Origin: Gilvimarinus polysaccharolyticus
GTDB lineage: Bacteria > Pseudomonadota > Gammaproteobacteria > Pseudomonadales > Cellvibrionaceae
NCBI RefSeq assembly: GCF_001187555.1
Contig: NZ_LFIJ01000001.1
Coordinates: 832,169 to 896,168, forward strand
Direction of reading: 5' to 3'
Length of the DNA: 64,000 nucleotides
The translations under genes were made by a program, and so were the position numbers. The notes below the pieces were generated by a model, which ran no database searches, was not told where the DNA came from, and worked only from the letters and a program-made list of their open reading frames with translations. Below are positions 14,242 to 23,736 of the stretch, in pieces. Positions within the stretch are counted from its first letter, which is position 1. Every line of letters starts with the position of its first letter.

Positions 14242-14285
14242 CAACACGACCATGAGCTGTGGTTGTGTTGCGCAAGACAACTGAC

Positions 14286-14317
14286 GATAACAAGCCGGCG
14301 GGTGCCGGCTTGTTATC
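14286..14317. terminator. Bidirectional hairpin between convergent genes
   Basis: GATAACAAGCCGGC and GCCGGCTTGTTATC form a perfect 14-bp stem over a 4-base loop, between the MreB-like gene and the converging ABC transporter gene. Its right end overlaps the last two bases of the ABC stop codon. No long T run follows. Confidence 0.65.
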
Positions 14318-16145
14318 AATCTTCCCCTAAAAAACCACCCGATTGGTGCGCCCAAAGCTGGGCGTATACGCCTTGCTGAGCAATTAATTGCTGGTGCGTG
14401 CCTTGCTCTACAATACGTCCTTGGTCTAACACAATCAGCCGATCTAGCGCGGCAATGGTTGATAGCCGATGGGCGATGGCGATAACGGTTTTGTTGCCCA
14501 TTAGCTGGGTGAGGTTGCTTTGAATCACCGATTCGACTTCTGAGTCGAGCGCAGAGGTGGCCTCATCTAAGATTAAAATGGGTGCGTCTTTAAGCAAGAC
14601 TCGGGCGATGGCTACTCGCTGGCGTTGCCCGCCAGATAATTTAATGCCGCGCTCGCCTACATGGGCATCGTAGCCGGTACGGCCCTTGGCATCTTTTAAG
14701 GTAATAATAAAATCGTGCGCTTGCGCCTGTTTGGCGGCGGCAATCATTTGTGCATCGCTGGCATCGGGGCGGCCGTAGAGCAGGTTGTCACGAATCGAGC
14801 GGTGCAGTAGTGAGGTGTCTTGGGTGACCATACCGATATGCTGGCGCAGACTCTCTTGCGATACCTGGCTAATATCTTGATCATCGATTGTCAGTGTGCC
14901 GCTGCGCAGATCATAAAAGCGCAGCAGAAGGTTTACTAAGGTTGATTTGCCGGCACCGGAGCGGCCTACCAGGCCAATTTTTTCGCCACTGTTGATGCTG
15001 AGATCAAACGCTTCGATAACGCTTTTGTCTTCGCCGTAATCAAAGCAAACATTGTTGAAGGCAATAACCCCTTGGTTAACTTGCAGCGCGGGCGCGTTGG
15101 GCTGATCGGTAATGGTAAAAGGTTGGGTTAAGGTGTTGGCACCGTCTTGCACTGTGCCGATATTTTCAAACAGGGCCGAGACCTCCCACATGATCCATTG
15201 CGACATGCCGTTTATACGCAGCACCATAGCAAGCGCTGTGGCGATGGCGCCGGTAGTAATGGCGGCCTGCGTCCAAAGGCTGATGGCGAGTGCCGCGAGG
15301 GAGAAGATCAGCAGGGCGTTTAAGCTCCAAACACAGACGTTGAGTATGGTGACCAAGCGCATTTGCGGGTGCACTGTTTGCAAAAACTGATTCATTCCGT
15401 CGCGCGCGTAGCTCGCCTCGCGGCCAGCATGAGAGAATAATTTAACCGTGTGAATATTGGTGTAGGTATCGACGATGCGGCCGGTCATCTCGGCACGGGC
15501 ATCGGCTTGGGTGGTGGATATTTGCCGCAGCTTGGGTAAAAAATAAGACAGTGTGGCAAGGTAAGCCAGTACCCAAATAAGCATGGGAATCGCCATGCGC
15601 CAGTCAAGCGCGGCCATCAGTACGGTCATGCTGCCAAAGTAAACCCCGATATACACGGCGACGTCTAATAGCTTCATAACGGTTTCGCGCACGGCGAGTG
15701 CAGTTTGCATCACCCGTGTGGCTAAACGGCCAGAAAACTCATCCTGAAAAAAGCCGACACTTTGGCCAAGTAGGTACTGGTGCGCTTTCCAGCGCACGGC
15801 CATCGGAAAGTTGCCCAGCATTGTTTGATGGATAAGCAGCGCGTGCAGCGCAATCACCAAGGGTATGCCAATTAACAACACCAACGCAAAGGTGGTGAGT
15901 TTAACGCCGTAGTCGCGCCATAGTGCATCGGGTGATGTGGTATTAAGCCAATCGACTAAGCTGCCCAGTGCGCCAAAGAGCGATACCTCGATAATGGCGA
16001 TAGTGGCCGACAGTAATGCCATGAGCAATAGGTAGCGTTTGGCACCTTGGGTAAAATATAGGCAAAACGCCAGCAGCCCTTTGGGTGGCTTGATTGCGCC
16101 ATCGTTAGGAAAGGGTTTGAGCAGCTGTTCAAAAAATGCAAACAT
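14316..16145 (-). CDS. ABC exporter, fused permease/ATPase half-transporter
   Basis: A 609-residue half-transporter. The N-terminal membrane domain has about six spans (residues 40-330). The ATPase domain has Walker A GLVGRSGAGKSTLVN, a Q-loop (GMVTQDTSLLH), signature LSGGQRQRVAIARVLL, Walker B PILILDEATSALD and the H-loop in AIAHRLSTI. It would act as a homo- or heterodimer exporting lipids, drugs or peptides (MsbA/multidrug type). The substrate cannot be told. The N-terminus (FAFFEQLLKPFPNDGAIKPP) suits ATG at 16145. Single gene. All catalytic motifs are intact. Confidence 0.9.
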   Translation of the reverse strand: MFAFFEQLLKPFPNDGAIKPPKGLLAFCLYFTQGAKRYLLLMALLSATIAIIEVSLFGALGSLVDWLNTTSPDALWRDYGVKLTTFALVLLIGIPLVIALHALLIHQTMLGNFPMAVRWKAHQYLLGQSVGFFQDEFSGRLATRVMQTALAVRETVMKLLDVAVYIGVYFGSMTVLMAALDWRMAIPMLIWVLAYLATLSYFLPKLRQISTTQADARAEMTGRIVDTYTNIHTVKLFSHAGREASYARDGMNQFLQTVHPQMRLVTILNVCVWSLNALLIFSLAALAISLWTQAAITTGAIATALAMVLRINGMSQWIMWEVSALFENIGTVQDGANTLTQPFTITDQPNAPALQVNQGVIAFNNVCFDYGEDKSVIEAFDLSINSGEKIGLVGRSGAGKSTLVNLLLRFYDLRSGTLTIDDQDISQVSQESLRQHIGMVTQDTSLLHRSIRDNLLYGRPDASDAQMIAAAKQAQAHDFIITLKDAKGRTGYDAHVGERGIKLSGGQRQRVAIARVLLKDAPILILDEATSALDSEVESVIQSNLTQLMGNKTVIAIAHRLSTIAALDRLIVLDQGRIVEQGTHQQLIAQQGVYAQLWAHQSGGFLGED

Positions 16146-16308
16146 GTGGGACCTTGTATTTAACTAGCGTCGTGTTAAAGACCCACTAGCTTGGGGGCTG
16201 TATCAGCGTGAGGGTTATTGTAGCAAAAGTTTTAAAAGACGGTGCGGGGTTTGTTGCGGCCGGCTATATACTGCGTGACACGAGAATGACATATAAAGAG
16301 GTTAATAA

Positions 16309-16698
16309 ATGAGAAGATGGTTGTTAGTGTTTGCCGCCGGAGCTTTGGGGGCTCTGGTCAGTGCGTTGGCTATGTGGTTGGCTGGACGTTATGGTCTGAC
16401 TCAATCGCTGGGCGTGCGCTTGGCCCCGGCGCTGTCGGCGCATTGGTTGTACCCGCGTATAGTGTGGGGCGGCCTGTGGGGTTTTTTGTTTTTGTTGCCG
16501 CTGTTTGGCTCACGCTGGCTGTTAAAGTCGGCCGTGCTGGCGTTGGTGGTGAGCTTGATCCAGCTGTTTGTGATTTACCCCTACACCACACCGTATGGTG
16601 TGGCGGGTTTGGAACTTGGCATGATGATGCCGGTCGTAACCTATATTTTTGCGTTTATCTGGGCGCTTGCCGCCGCCATTAGTTTGCGTTTGTCGTAA
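16309..16698 (+). CDS. Four-helix membrane protein, unknown
   Basis: A 129-residue protein with four hydrophobic spans (about residues 4-24, 47-64, 70-90 and 104-126) and a basic N-terminus (MRRWLLVFAAG). Probably an integral inner-membrane protein. The ATG at 16309 follows AAAGAGG by 9 bases. Divergent from the ABC exporter gene upstream. I do not recognise the family, and its neighbours give no hint of function. Confidence 0.65.
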   Translation: MRRWLLVFAAGALGALVSALAMWLAGRYGLTQSLGVRLAPALSAHWLYPRIVWGGLWGFLFLLPLFGSRWLLKSAVLALVVSLIQLFVIYPYTTPYGVAGLELGMMMPVVTYIFAFIWALAAAISLRLS

Positions 16699-16837
16699 TT
16701 GAAAAACTTACTTTGGCGGTAAACTGATAGCTGTAACACGTAACAGTGGGTGCGTTTAGGTTATCGTGATTGTTGGCGTAAATGAGTTTATGGATTGTAA
16801 TTAACGGCCGGTAGTTGTGCTGGCATTAGGAGATAGT

Positions 16838-17398
16838 ATGAAGTTAGGTAAGTTATCGGTTGTTGTGTCACGCACTTTTTTGTTGCTGTGTTGTATGTTG
16901 TTTGCGTTACCGTCGCAGGCGGCAGATGAGCTTAATTCGGCAACTCTCGATAAATGGTTAACGACCACTAAAGAGTTTATTCCGATGCAAGATGTGTTTG
17001 ATCGGATTTCGGAGGAATCTGAAATTGCTAAAAAATACACTCAAGACGAATTTAAAGCGATGGATGTCGCCGAGCAAGATAAATTGATGGATCAGCTGCT
17101 TAAAGATGAAGCGGTGTACGATGAAGTGTATAGCGTTTTAAATGCGCAAGATTGGAGCAGCGCTGGCCAGTACATTCGTGTTAGTACACGTATTGCTACC
17201 GGTGTGCAGGTTTACATGCAAGACATGATGTTAAAAAACTTACCTGCCGAGCAAGCGCAAATGGTAAAAGAAATGATGGGCGGCGAAGTGCAGGCCGATC
17301 CGCAAGATGTTGAATTTGTCAGCAATAACTGGACTAAAATCTCAACCTTTCTTGGCGATAATATCGATACCTCTGCCATATCATCTATGGGTAAGTAA
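16838..17398 (+). CDS. Exported protein, unknown
   Basis: A 186-residue protein. I chose ATG at 16838 because TTAGGAGA lies 8 bases upstream and the product then starts with a proper signal peptide (MKLGKLSVVVSRTFLLLCCM, cleavage near SQA|ADELN). The mature part is about 155 residues, hydrophilic and mostly helical, rich in Asp, Glu, Lys and Met. It has no cysteine, so a soluble periplasmic protein is likely. No family recognised. A strong terminator follows. Confidence 0.7.
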   Translation: MKLGKLSVVVSRTFLLLCCMLFALPSQAADELNSATLDKWLTTTKEFIPMQDVFDRISEESEIAKKYTQDEFKAMDVAEQDKLMDQLLKDEAVYDEVYSVLNAQDWSSAGQYIRVSTRIATGVQVYMQDMMLKNLPAEQAQMVKEMMGGEVQADPQDVEFVSNNWTKISTFLGDNIDTSAISSMGK

Positions 17399-17441
17399 CG
17401 ATTCTTTAGCGACTTAAAATCAAGCTCCGCATATTAAAATC

Positions 17442-17482
17442 AAGCCCACTTATAAAAGCCTCTGTGCTTTATGAGTGGGCTT
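17442..17482. terminator. Bidirectional intrinsic terminator
   Basis: AAGCCCACTTATAAAAGC and GCTTTATGAGTGGGCTT form a long, nearly perfect stem with T-rich flanks on the + side (TTTGGTTGTTT) and an AAAATC run on the other. It separates the converging exported-protein and pirin genes. Confidence 0.8.
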
Positions 17483-17489
17483 TGGTTGT

Positions 17490-18347
17490 TTAACTGGCGG
17501 TTAATGCGCCGCTACGGTAGTCGTTGATCGCCTGTTCAATCTCCTCGTGAGTGTTCATCACAAAAGGGCCGTATTGAGCGATAGGCTCGCCAATAGGTTT
17601 GCCGCCAATCAGTAATGCTCGTAAAGTCTCGCTTCCCGCTGCGCTAATAACCAAGTGTTCGCCATCGCTTAATAACCCTGCAGTGCTAACATTTACGGCG
17701 CGCTTTTGTTTGCCCACCAATGCCTGACCTTCATAAGGGTAAAGAAATAAGTGGTGGCCAGCGGGCACGCTAAACGTTTCTGTTGTACCTGCGGCTATAT
17801 GAATATCCCAATAAATCGGTTGAGTCGTTTTGCCCGATACCGCGCCAGTTGTGGTTTTTTGCTCGTGCTCTAAATACCCCGCAATGACTTTAACGGTTGT
17901 GCCCGATGCCAACGTCACCACGGGAATCTCAGCGGCGGCAATATCGCGGTAGGCGGCGGGTTGCATTTTTTCGCTTGCGGGCAAGTTCAGCCATATTTGA
18001 AAACCGCGCATTTTGCCTTCTAGCTGCTGTGGCATTTCTGAGTGAACAATGCCGCGGGCGGCGGTCATCCATTGCACGTCGCCAGATTTCAAATCGCCGC
18101 GGTTGCCTAGGTGATCCTCGTGCAGCATGTGGCCATCTAGCATATAGGTGACGGTTTCAAAGCCGCGATGGGGATGCGCTGGAAACCCGGCAAGATAATC
18201 GGCGGCATTATCGGAGTTAAACTCATCCAGCATTAATACCGGATCGTGCCGCCCATTAGGGCCTTGGCCCAAGCTGCGTTTAATTTTAACGCCAGCACCT
18301 TCGCTGGCTACGATTGAGGGGATTAATTGCTGTATTTCACGGTTCAT
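17490..18347 (-). CDS. Pirin family protein
   Basis: A 285-residue bicupin. The N-terminal cupin keeps the pirin iron ligands: two His in HPHRGFETVTYMLDG, and His and Glu in GIVHSEMP. Bacterial pirins are iron proteins, and some have quercetinase-like activity or modulate metabolic enzymes. The C-terminal cupin (about residues 170-270, with GGKPIGEPIAQYGPFVMNTH) is also typical. It is followed downstream in the same direction by... no gene; upstream it sits 50 bases after azoR and likely shares its promoter. The pirin-azoreductase-LysR grouping is often seen in stress or quinone responses. Confidence 0.92.
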   Translation of the reverse strand: MNREIQQLIPSIVASEGAGVKIKRSLGQGPNGRHDPVLMLDEFNSDNAADYLAGFPAHPHRGFETVTYMLDGHMLHEDHLGNRGDLKSGDVQWMTAARGIVHSEMPQQLEGKMRGFQIWLNLPASEKMQPAAYRDIAAAEIPVVTLASGTTVKVIAGYLEHEQKTTTGAVSGKTTQPIYWDIHIAAGTTETFSVPAGHHLFLYPYEGQALVGKQKRAVNVSTAGLLSDGEHLVISAAGSETLRALLIGGKPIGEPIAQYGPFVMNTHEEIEQAINDYRSGALTAS

Positions 18348-18397
18348 AATAGTGCCCCTTAGTAGGTTGCCGGTATTTACATGGTTACGGCTAAGAC

Positions 18398-19003
18398 TTA
18401 GGCGGCAAACGCCTGGTCAATTTCTTGCTGCGCGCCACTTAATGCCTGCTCTTTACCTTCGGCGCCCATTGCGATGCCTTCGGCATAGATAAAGTGAGAA
18501 TCTTTTAGCCCTAAAAACCCTAAAAAAGTTTGCATATAGCCGGTTTGCGAATCGGCCTGAGTGCCTGCGTAAATTCCACCGCGAGCGGCCAGCACATAAA
18601 CAGGAATTGATGGTAGCAAACCTTCTGAGCCGTTACTGGTGTAACGAAAGGTGATGCCAGAGCGCGCAATATGATCAAAGTACGCTTTTAGCGTCGAGGG
18701 GATACCAAAGTTGTACATAGGTAAACCAATGGTCACGATATCGGCGGCTTTTAGTTCGGCAATTAGCTCGTCCGAGTAATCAACGATTTCTTGCTCGGTA
18801 CTGTTGCGCTTGTCGGCCGGGGTTAAAAAAGCGTTAAAGCGCTCGGCATTTAAGTGGGGCACTGGATTGGCGGCCAAATCACGTACGATAATGCGGCCGT
18901 CGGGGTTGTTTTGCCGCCAGCGCTTGACAAATTGGTTGCTCAAATAGCTCGATTGACCGTCGTCGCCGTTTAGGCTGCTTTTAATTTGTAATAGAGTTGC
19001 CAT
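18398..19003 (-). CDS. azoR: FMN-dependent NADH:quinone oxidoreductase / azoreductase
   Basis: A 201-residue flavodoxin-fold protein of the AzoR family. It reduces quinones by two electrons and cleaves azo bonds using NADH and FMN, protecting against thiol and quinone stress. Visible motifs are the N-terminal FMN-phosphate loop (IKSSLNGDDGQSSYLSNQF), the substrate/FMN loop PMYNFGIPSTLKAYFDHIAR and VYVLAARGGIY. The length is normal. It is transcribed away from the LysR regulator at 19162, the usual arrangement for a regulator and its target. Pirin follows on the same strand. Confidence 0.93.
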   Translation of the reverse strand: MATLLQIKSSLNGDDGQSSYLSNQFVKRWRQNNPDGRIIVRDLAANPVPHLNAERFNAFLTPADKRNSTEQEIVDYSDELIAELKAADIVTIGLPMYNFGIPSTLKAYFDHIARSGITFRYTSNGSEGLLPSIPVYVLAARGGIYAGTQADSQTGYMQTFLGFLGLKDSHFIYAEGIAMGAEGKEQALSGAQQEIDQAFAA

Positions 19004-19161
19004 GAGTTAATTCCTTGATGAATTTTGATGGAGCTATTAAAGTATTTGCTGGTCCGATAATAAATAGCTAAATCTAGCTCTTTTTGATCGAATATATCGA
19101 ACTGACAGGCGTAACGCTTGTTATGGGGTTCGGCAATGACAAGAAGTGGGGCAGATGTGTT

Positions 19162-20055
19162 ATGGCAAAAGATACCAAAGTTACTCTAGATCAATGGCGT
19201 GCTCTGATTGCGGTTATTGAGTGCGGTGGTTATGCCAATGCCGCCGAGCAGCTAGGTAAAAGCCAATCGACGGTGTCTTACGCGATTAGTCAGCTAGAGC
19301 AAGCGTTGTCGGTAGCGGTGTTTAAGCTTGAAGGGCGCCGCTCTATTGCGACTGTTGCCGGCGAGACGCTGTACCGCCGAGCGCGACATTTATTGGCCGA
19401 GGCCGAATCGCTTGAGAACGCCGCATCTCGCATGGGCCAAAAAATAGAACCTGAGGTACGTTTAGCGGCGGATCTGTTGGCGCCAGCGGACGATATTTTG
19501 CATTGTTTAGAGCGCTTTACAGAACAGTACCCAACCACTCGTGCCGATGTGCTTGAGTCTGTGCTAAGCGGCACAGAAGACGCATTGGTACAGCAGCAAG
19601 TCGATTTAGCCATTGTTGGCCGACTACCGGCGGGCTTTATTGGCGATTACTTGTGTTCGATATCGCTTGTTGGGGTGGCGGCGTCATCGCATCCTCTGCA
19701 CCAATTGGGGCGCAATGTATCGGCAGAAGATTTACGCCACCATCGGCAACTTATTGTGCGCGATTCGGGCATTCACCGCCGCTATAGTGCCGGTTGGCAA
19801 GAGGCCGAGCAGCGCTGGACTTTTACCCATATTAATAGCTCACTTATGGCTGTGCGGCGCGGCTTGGGTTACGCGTGGCTGCCCGAGGGATATTTACAGG
19901 ATGACTTAGCCCGCGGCACAATTAAACGCTTACCGGTAGAGCAAGGCGGCGAGCGGGTGATAGCGCTTTATTTAGTGTTCGCCGATCGCGACATCGCCGG
20001 GCCTGCCACCCGCGCGCTGGCTGATATTATTAAAGCGCATTTTAGTGCGAGCTAG
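19162..20055 (+). CDS. LysR-family transcriptional regulator
   Basis: A 298-residue regulator. The N-terminal winged helix-turn-helix (VTLDQWRALIAVIECGGYAN, AAEQLGKSQSTVSYAISQLE) is followed by an effector-binding domain (residues 90-295). I chose ATG at 19162, since the upstream extension (from 19084) is not family-like. It is divergent from azoR, with about 160 bases between the starts, and probably controls azoR-pirin in response to a quinone- or thiol-type signal. The target is inferred from position. Its stop codon begins a run of 13 G. Confidence 0.9.
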   Translation: MAKDTKVTLDQWRALIAVIECGGYANAAEQLGKSQSTVSYAISQLEQALSVAVFKLEGRRSIATVAGETLYRRARHLLAEAESLENAASRMGQKIEPEVRLAADLLAPADDILHCLERFTEQYPTTRADVLESVLSGTEDALVQQQVDLAIVGRLPAGFIGDYLCSISLVGVAASSHPLHQLGRNVSAEDLRHHRQLIVRDSGIHRRYSAGWQEAEQRWTFTHINSSLMAVRRGLGYAWLPEGYLQDDLARGTIKRLPVEQGGERVIALYLVFADRDIAGPATRALADIIKAHFSAS

Positions 20056-20067
20056 GGGGGGGGGGGG
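20055..20067. repeat. Homopolymer of 13 G
   Basis: Thirteen consecutive G, the first being the last base of the LysR gene's TAG stop. Such tracts change length easily by slippage and are error-prone in sequencing. Length change would not alter the LysR protein because the stop TAG precedes all but the first G. Confidence 0.9.
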
Positions 20068-20184
20068 TAATGTTTAAAGCCGATGCCTGCAGTATCTATT
20101 TACCGCTGCGCTGCCGCAACGCCCTGGGGATGATGGCATCGTAGAGTATCGCTGTCCTTTACGAGCTATCGATTAGGTGTTGAG

Positions 20185-21582
20185 CTACGGGTGCGTCAGC
20201 CGCTTGGGGTCGAGCAGCTGGGTTAACTCTTCGCGAGACAAATCCGTTTCCTCGGCGGCTACATCAATCACATCACGCTGTTCAGCGTAGGCTTTTTTGG
20301 CAATCTCGGCAGCTTTACTGTAGCCAATAATGGCGTTGAGGGCGGTGACTAAGATGGGGTTTTTCGCCAGCGGGCGTTGGATATTATCGTAGTTGACGCT
20401 AAAGCCGGCGATGGCTTTGTCGGCAAGGCTTACGGCGCTGCCGGACATTAAGTTGATAGACTGAATAAGGTTGCTGCCTATGAGCGGCAGCATAACGTTT
20501 AGCTCAAAATTGCCAGCGCCGCAGGCACTGGTGGTGGCGACGTCTAGCCCCATTACCTGAGTGGCGGCCATGGCCGTAGCCTCGGGTATAACAGGGTTGA
20601 CCTTGCCGGGCATGATGGATGAACCTGGTTGCAGGGCGGGTAAGCTGATCTCACCAATGCCGGCTAAAGGCCCGGAGTTCATCCAGCGTAAATCATTGCT
20701 GATTTTTAATAGCGTGACTGCCAGCGTTTTAAGGTTGCCTGAAAGGGCTGCAAGATCATCTTGTGCGCCGATTTTGGTAAACGGCTGCTCGACCGGCGTA
20801 AAGCCGATGCCGGTGTCTTCGCTTAAGCAGCGGGCAAAGGTGGCGGCGAAGTCGGCGGGGGTATTAATACCCGTCCCGACGGCGGTGCCGCCCTGAGGGA
20901 GCTGACTGATTTCGTTGAGTGCAAGAGTTAGGCGCTGGCGATTGGCGTCAATTTGACTCGCCCAGCCCGATAGCACTTGGCCAAAGGTCACCGGCATTGC
21001 GTCCATCAGGTGGGTGCGGCCGGTTTTGACAACCTCGGCAAGCTCCGTGGCGCGGCTTGTGATTACCTGATGCAGGTGCTCTAGCGCCGGCAGTAGCTTG
21101 TGGGTTATTAGCTCGGCGCAGGCAATGCGAATACTGCTAGGAAAAACGTCGTTGCTGCTTTGGCTGCAGTTGACGTGATCGTTAGGGTGAACCATAAGGT
21201 TGGCTTGAGCGCACAGCTGGCTAATCACCTCATTGACGTTCATATTACTGCTGGTGCCCGAGCCGGTTTGGTATATATCGACGGGGAAGTGTTGCAGGTG
21301 CTTTCCTTCAAGTAAGCTATTGCAGGCGGTTTGAATCGCACCTGCACGGGCAAAGTCTAATACGCCACACTCGAGATTGGCTTTTGCGGCAGCATGTTTT
21401 ACGCGGATGATGGCGTAGATCAAAGAGGCCGGCAAAGCTCCTCCAGCTAGGGTAAAATTATCCACTGCCCGTTGTGTTTGAGCACCATAAAGGGCATCTT
21501 GTGGCACCTCGACATCGCCCAGGCTGTCGGTTTCGATACGAGCGGGTTTGTCTGAGTTGTGGCTTGTGCCAAAAGAATCCAT
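20185..21582 (-). CDS. fumC: Fumarate hydratase, class II
   Basis: A 465-residue iron-free fumarase, interconverting fumarate and malate in the TCA cycle. It has the superfamily signature GSSIMPGKVNPV and the substrate-binding GSGTSSNMNVNE and SSNDVFPS motifs. TGRTHLMDAMPVTFGQ (containing the catalytic His region) is also intact. Length is normal. The N-terminus (MDSFGTSHNSDKPARIETDS) is slightly longer than usual. It is divergent from uvrB. FumC-type enzymes are often used under oxidative stress or iron limitation because they lack an Fe-S cluster. Confidence 0.96.
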   Translation of the reverse strand: MDSFGTSHNSDKPARIETDSLGDVEVPQDALYGAQTQRAVDNFTLAGGALPASLIYAIIRVKHAAAKANLECGVLDFARAGAIQTACNSLLEGKHLQHFPVDIYQTGSGTSSNMNVNEVISQLCAQANLMVHPNDHVNCSQSSNDVFPSSIRIACAELITHKLLPALEHLHQVITSRATELAEVVKTGRTHLMDAMPVTFGQVLSGWASQIDANRQRLTLALNEISQLPQGGTAVGTGINTPADFAATFARCLSEDTGIGFTPVEQPFTKIGAQDDLAALSGNLKTLAVTLLKISNDLRWMNSGPLAGIGEISLPALQPGSSIMPGKVNPVIPEATAMAATQVMGLDVATTSACGAGNFELNVMLPLIGSNLIQSINLMSGSAVSLADKAIAGFSVNYDNIQRPLAKNPILVTALNAIIGYSKAAEIAKKAYAEQRDVIDVAAEETDLSREELTQLLDPKRLTHP

Positions 21583-21707
21583 ATGGGCCTCATATTTACA
21601 GAGCCGCTGTAATCATTGCGCAGCTCTAGAGTAAAAAATTAGTTTGGTAACTGTAGCATACCCGCTGCAATGTGTTGTGGGGTGTCGCGTCAAAGAGTTG
21701 GTTGTTT

Positions 21708-23708
21708 ATGAGCACAGAATTTACACTCCACAGTCAGTTTGAGCCGGCGGGCGATCAGCCAACGGCGATTGCTGGTTTGGTTGACGGAATCGAATCGGGT
21801 CTAGCGCATCAAACGTTGCTGGGTGTGACTGGCTCGGGTAAAACTTTCTCTATTGCCCACGTTATTAACCAAGTCCAGCGACCAACATTGGTCATGGCAC
21901 ATAACAAAACCTTGGCGGCGCAGCTGTATGGTGAGTTTAAAGAGTTCTTCCCTGATAACGCCGTAGAGTATTTTGTCTCATATTACGATTACTACCAGCC
22001 TGAGGCGTATGTACCATCGTCTGATACTTTTATCGAAAAAGACGCCTCGATCAATGACCATATCGAGCAAATGCGTTTGTCGGCTACCAAAGCGTTAATG
22101 GAGCGCAAAGACGCTATTGTGGTGGCGACAGTATCGGCTATTTATGGTTTAGGTGACCCCGAATCTTATTTAAAAATGGTACTGCATTTGGTGTGCGGCG
22201 AGCGGATTGATCAGCGCGAAATTTTGCGCCGCTTGGCCGAGCTGCAATACACCCGCAATGATATGGACTTTCAGCGTGCCACCTACCGAGTGCGCGGCGA
22301 TGTGATTGATGTGTTTCCGGCCGACTCGGATATGGCGGCGGTGCGAATAGAGCTGTTTGATGACGAGCTTGAGCGCATCTCGATGTTTGACCCACTCACC
22401 GGTCAAGTACTGCAAAAAGTATCGCGCATAACAATCTACCCTAAGTCGCACTATGTAACCCCGCGTGAGAAAATACTGGCGGCGGTTGATCTTATTAAAG
22501 AAGAGCTAGCCGAGCGTTTAAAGCAGTTGCGCGAAAACGATAAGTTGGTTGAGGCGCAGCGTTTAGAACAGCGCACCCGTTATGATTTAGAAATGATGCA
22601 AGAGTTGGGTTATTGCAACGGCATCGAAAACTATTCGCGTTACTTGTCTGGACGCGAGCCCGGTGCCGCGCCACCTACGTTGTTTGATTACTTGCCCGAT
22701 GAAGCTTTATTGGTTATTGATGAATCCCATGTGACGATTCCACAAATTGGTGCAATGTATAAGGGCGATCGCTCGCGCAAAGAAACCTTGGTGGAGTACG
22801 GTTTTCGTTTGCCTTCGGCGTTAGATAACCGACCCATGCGCTTTGATGAGTGGGAGGCGCGCGCGCCGCAAATGATTTTTGTCTCGGCCACGCCAGCCGC
22901 CTACGAGGCCGAGCACGCTGGACAAATCGTCGAGCAAGTAGTACGGCCTACAGGGTTGGTTGATCCGATTATTGAAGTGCGCCCGGCGACAACTCAGGTG
23001 GACGATGTGTTGTCCGAGCTGCGTGCCCGCGTCGAGCTTGATGAGCGAATATTAATTACGGTATTAACCAAACGTATGGCCGAGGATCTCACCGAGTATT
23101 TGGCCGAGCACGGTGTGCGAGTGCGCTATTTACACTCCGATATCGACACCGTTGAACGGGTCGAGATTATTCGCGATTTGCGTTTGGGCGAGTTTGATGT
23201 GCTGGTGGGTATTAACCTGTTGCGTGAAGGTTTGGATATGCCTGAAGTGTCTTTGGTGGCGATTTTAGATGCCGATAAAGAAGGTTTTTTGCGCTCGGAC
23301 CGCGCTTTGATACAGACCATTGGGCGAGCCGCTCGGCACTTAAATGGTCGCGCGATACTGTATGCCGATCGCATGACCGGCTCTATGCAGCGTGCCATTG
23401 ATGAAACCGACCGGCGCCGTGAAAAACAGTTGGCGCACAACTTAGAGCACGGCATTACTCCTATGGGTATTAAGAAAAACGTTGCCGATATAATGGATGG
23501 CACGCAAATTCCGGGCTCTAAAAGTAAGCGTAAAGGGGCCGGGCGCGGCACACAAAATGATGCGCTTGAGATGCCCGCCGATGGTGATGTTTGGAAGCAG
23601 ATTGAAAAATTAGAAGCGCAAATGTTAGGCGCGGCAAAAGACTTGGAGTTTGAGCTTGCCGCGCAATTACGCGATCAAATTAACCGACTTAAAGACGCTG
23701 GAATTTGA
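21708..23708 (+). CDS. uvrB: Excinuclease ABC subunit B
   Basis: The damage-verification helicase of nucleotide excision repair, working with UvrA and UvrC. It is 666 residues from the ATG at 21708; upstream codons to 21672 are not family-like. Walker A is [10 protein letters not shown] (residues 39-48). The damage-probing hairpin is in [20 protein letters not shown], Walker B in [11 protein letters not shown], and motif VI in [19 protein letters not shown]. The C-terminal UVR domain ([20 protein letters not shown]) binds UvrC. Complete. No LexA box was confirmed. Confidence 0.97.
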   Translation: MSTEFTLHSQFEPAGDQPTAIAGLVDGIESGLAHQTLLGVTGSGKTFSIAHVINQVQRPTLVMAHNKTLAAQLYGEFKEFFPDNAVEYFVSYYDYYQPEAYVPSSDTFIEKDASINDHIEQMRLSATKALMERKDAIVVATVSAIYGLGDPESYLKMVLHLVCGERIDQREILRRLAELQYTRNDMDFQRATYRVRGDVIDVFPADSDMAAVRIELFDDELERISMFDPLTGQVLQKVSRITIYPKSHYVTPREKILAAVDLIKEELAERLKQLRENDKLVEAQRLEQRTRYDLEMMQELGYCNGIENYSRYLSGREPGAAPPTLFDYLPDEALLVIDESHVTIPQIGAMYKGDRSRKETLVEYGFRLPSALDNRPMRFDEWEARAPQMIFVSATPAAYEAEHAGQIVEQVVRPTGLVDPIIEVRPATTQVDDVLSELRARVELDERILITVLTKRMAEDLTEYLAEHGVRVRYLHSDIDTVERVEIIRDLRLGEFDVLVGINLLREGLDMPEVSLVAILDADKEGFLRSDRALIQTIGRAARHLNGRAILYADRMTGSMQRAIDETDRRREKQLAHNLEHGITPMGIKKNVADIMDGTQIPGSKSKRKGAGRGTQNDALEMPADGDVWKQIEKLEAQMLGAAKDLEFELAAQLRDQINRLKDAGI

Positions 23709-23736
23709 TCGCGATCGGTGCCGAGCATAAAAGCCT

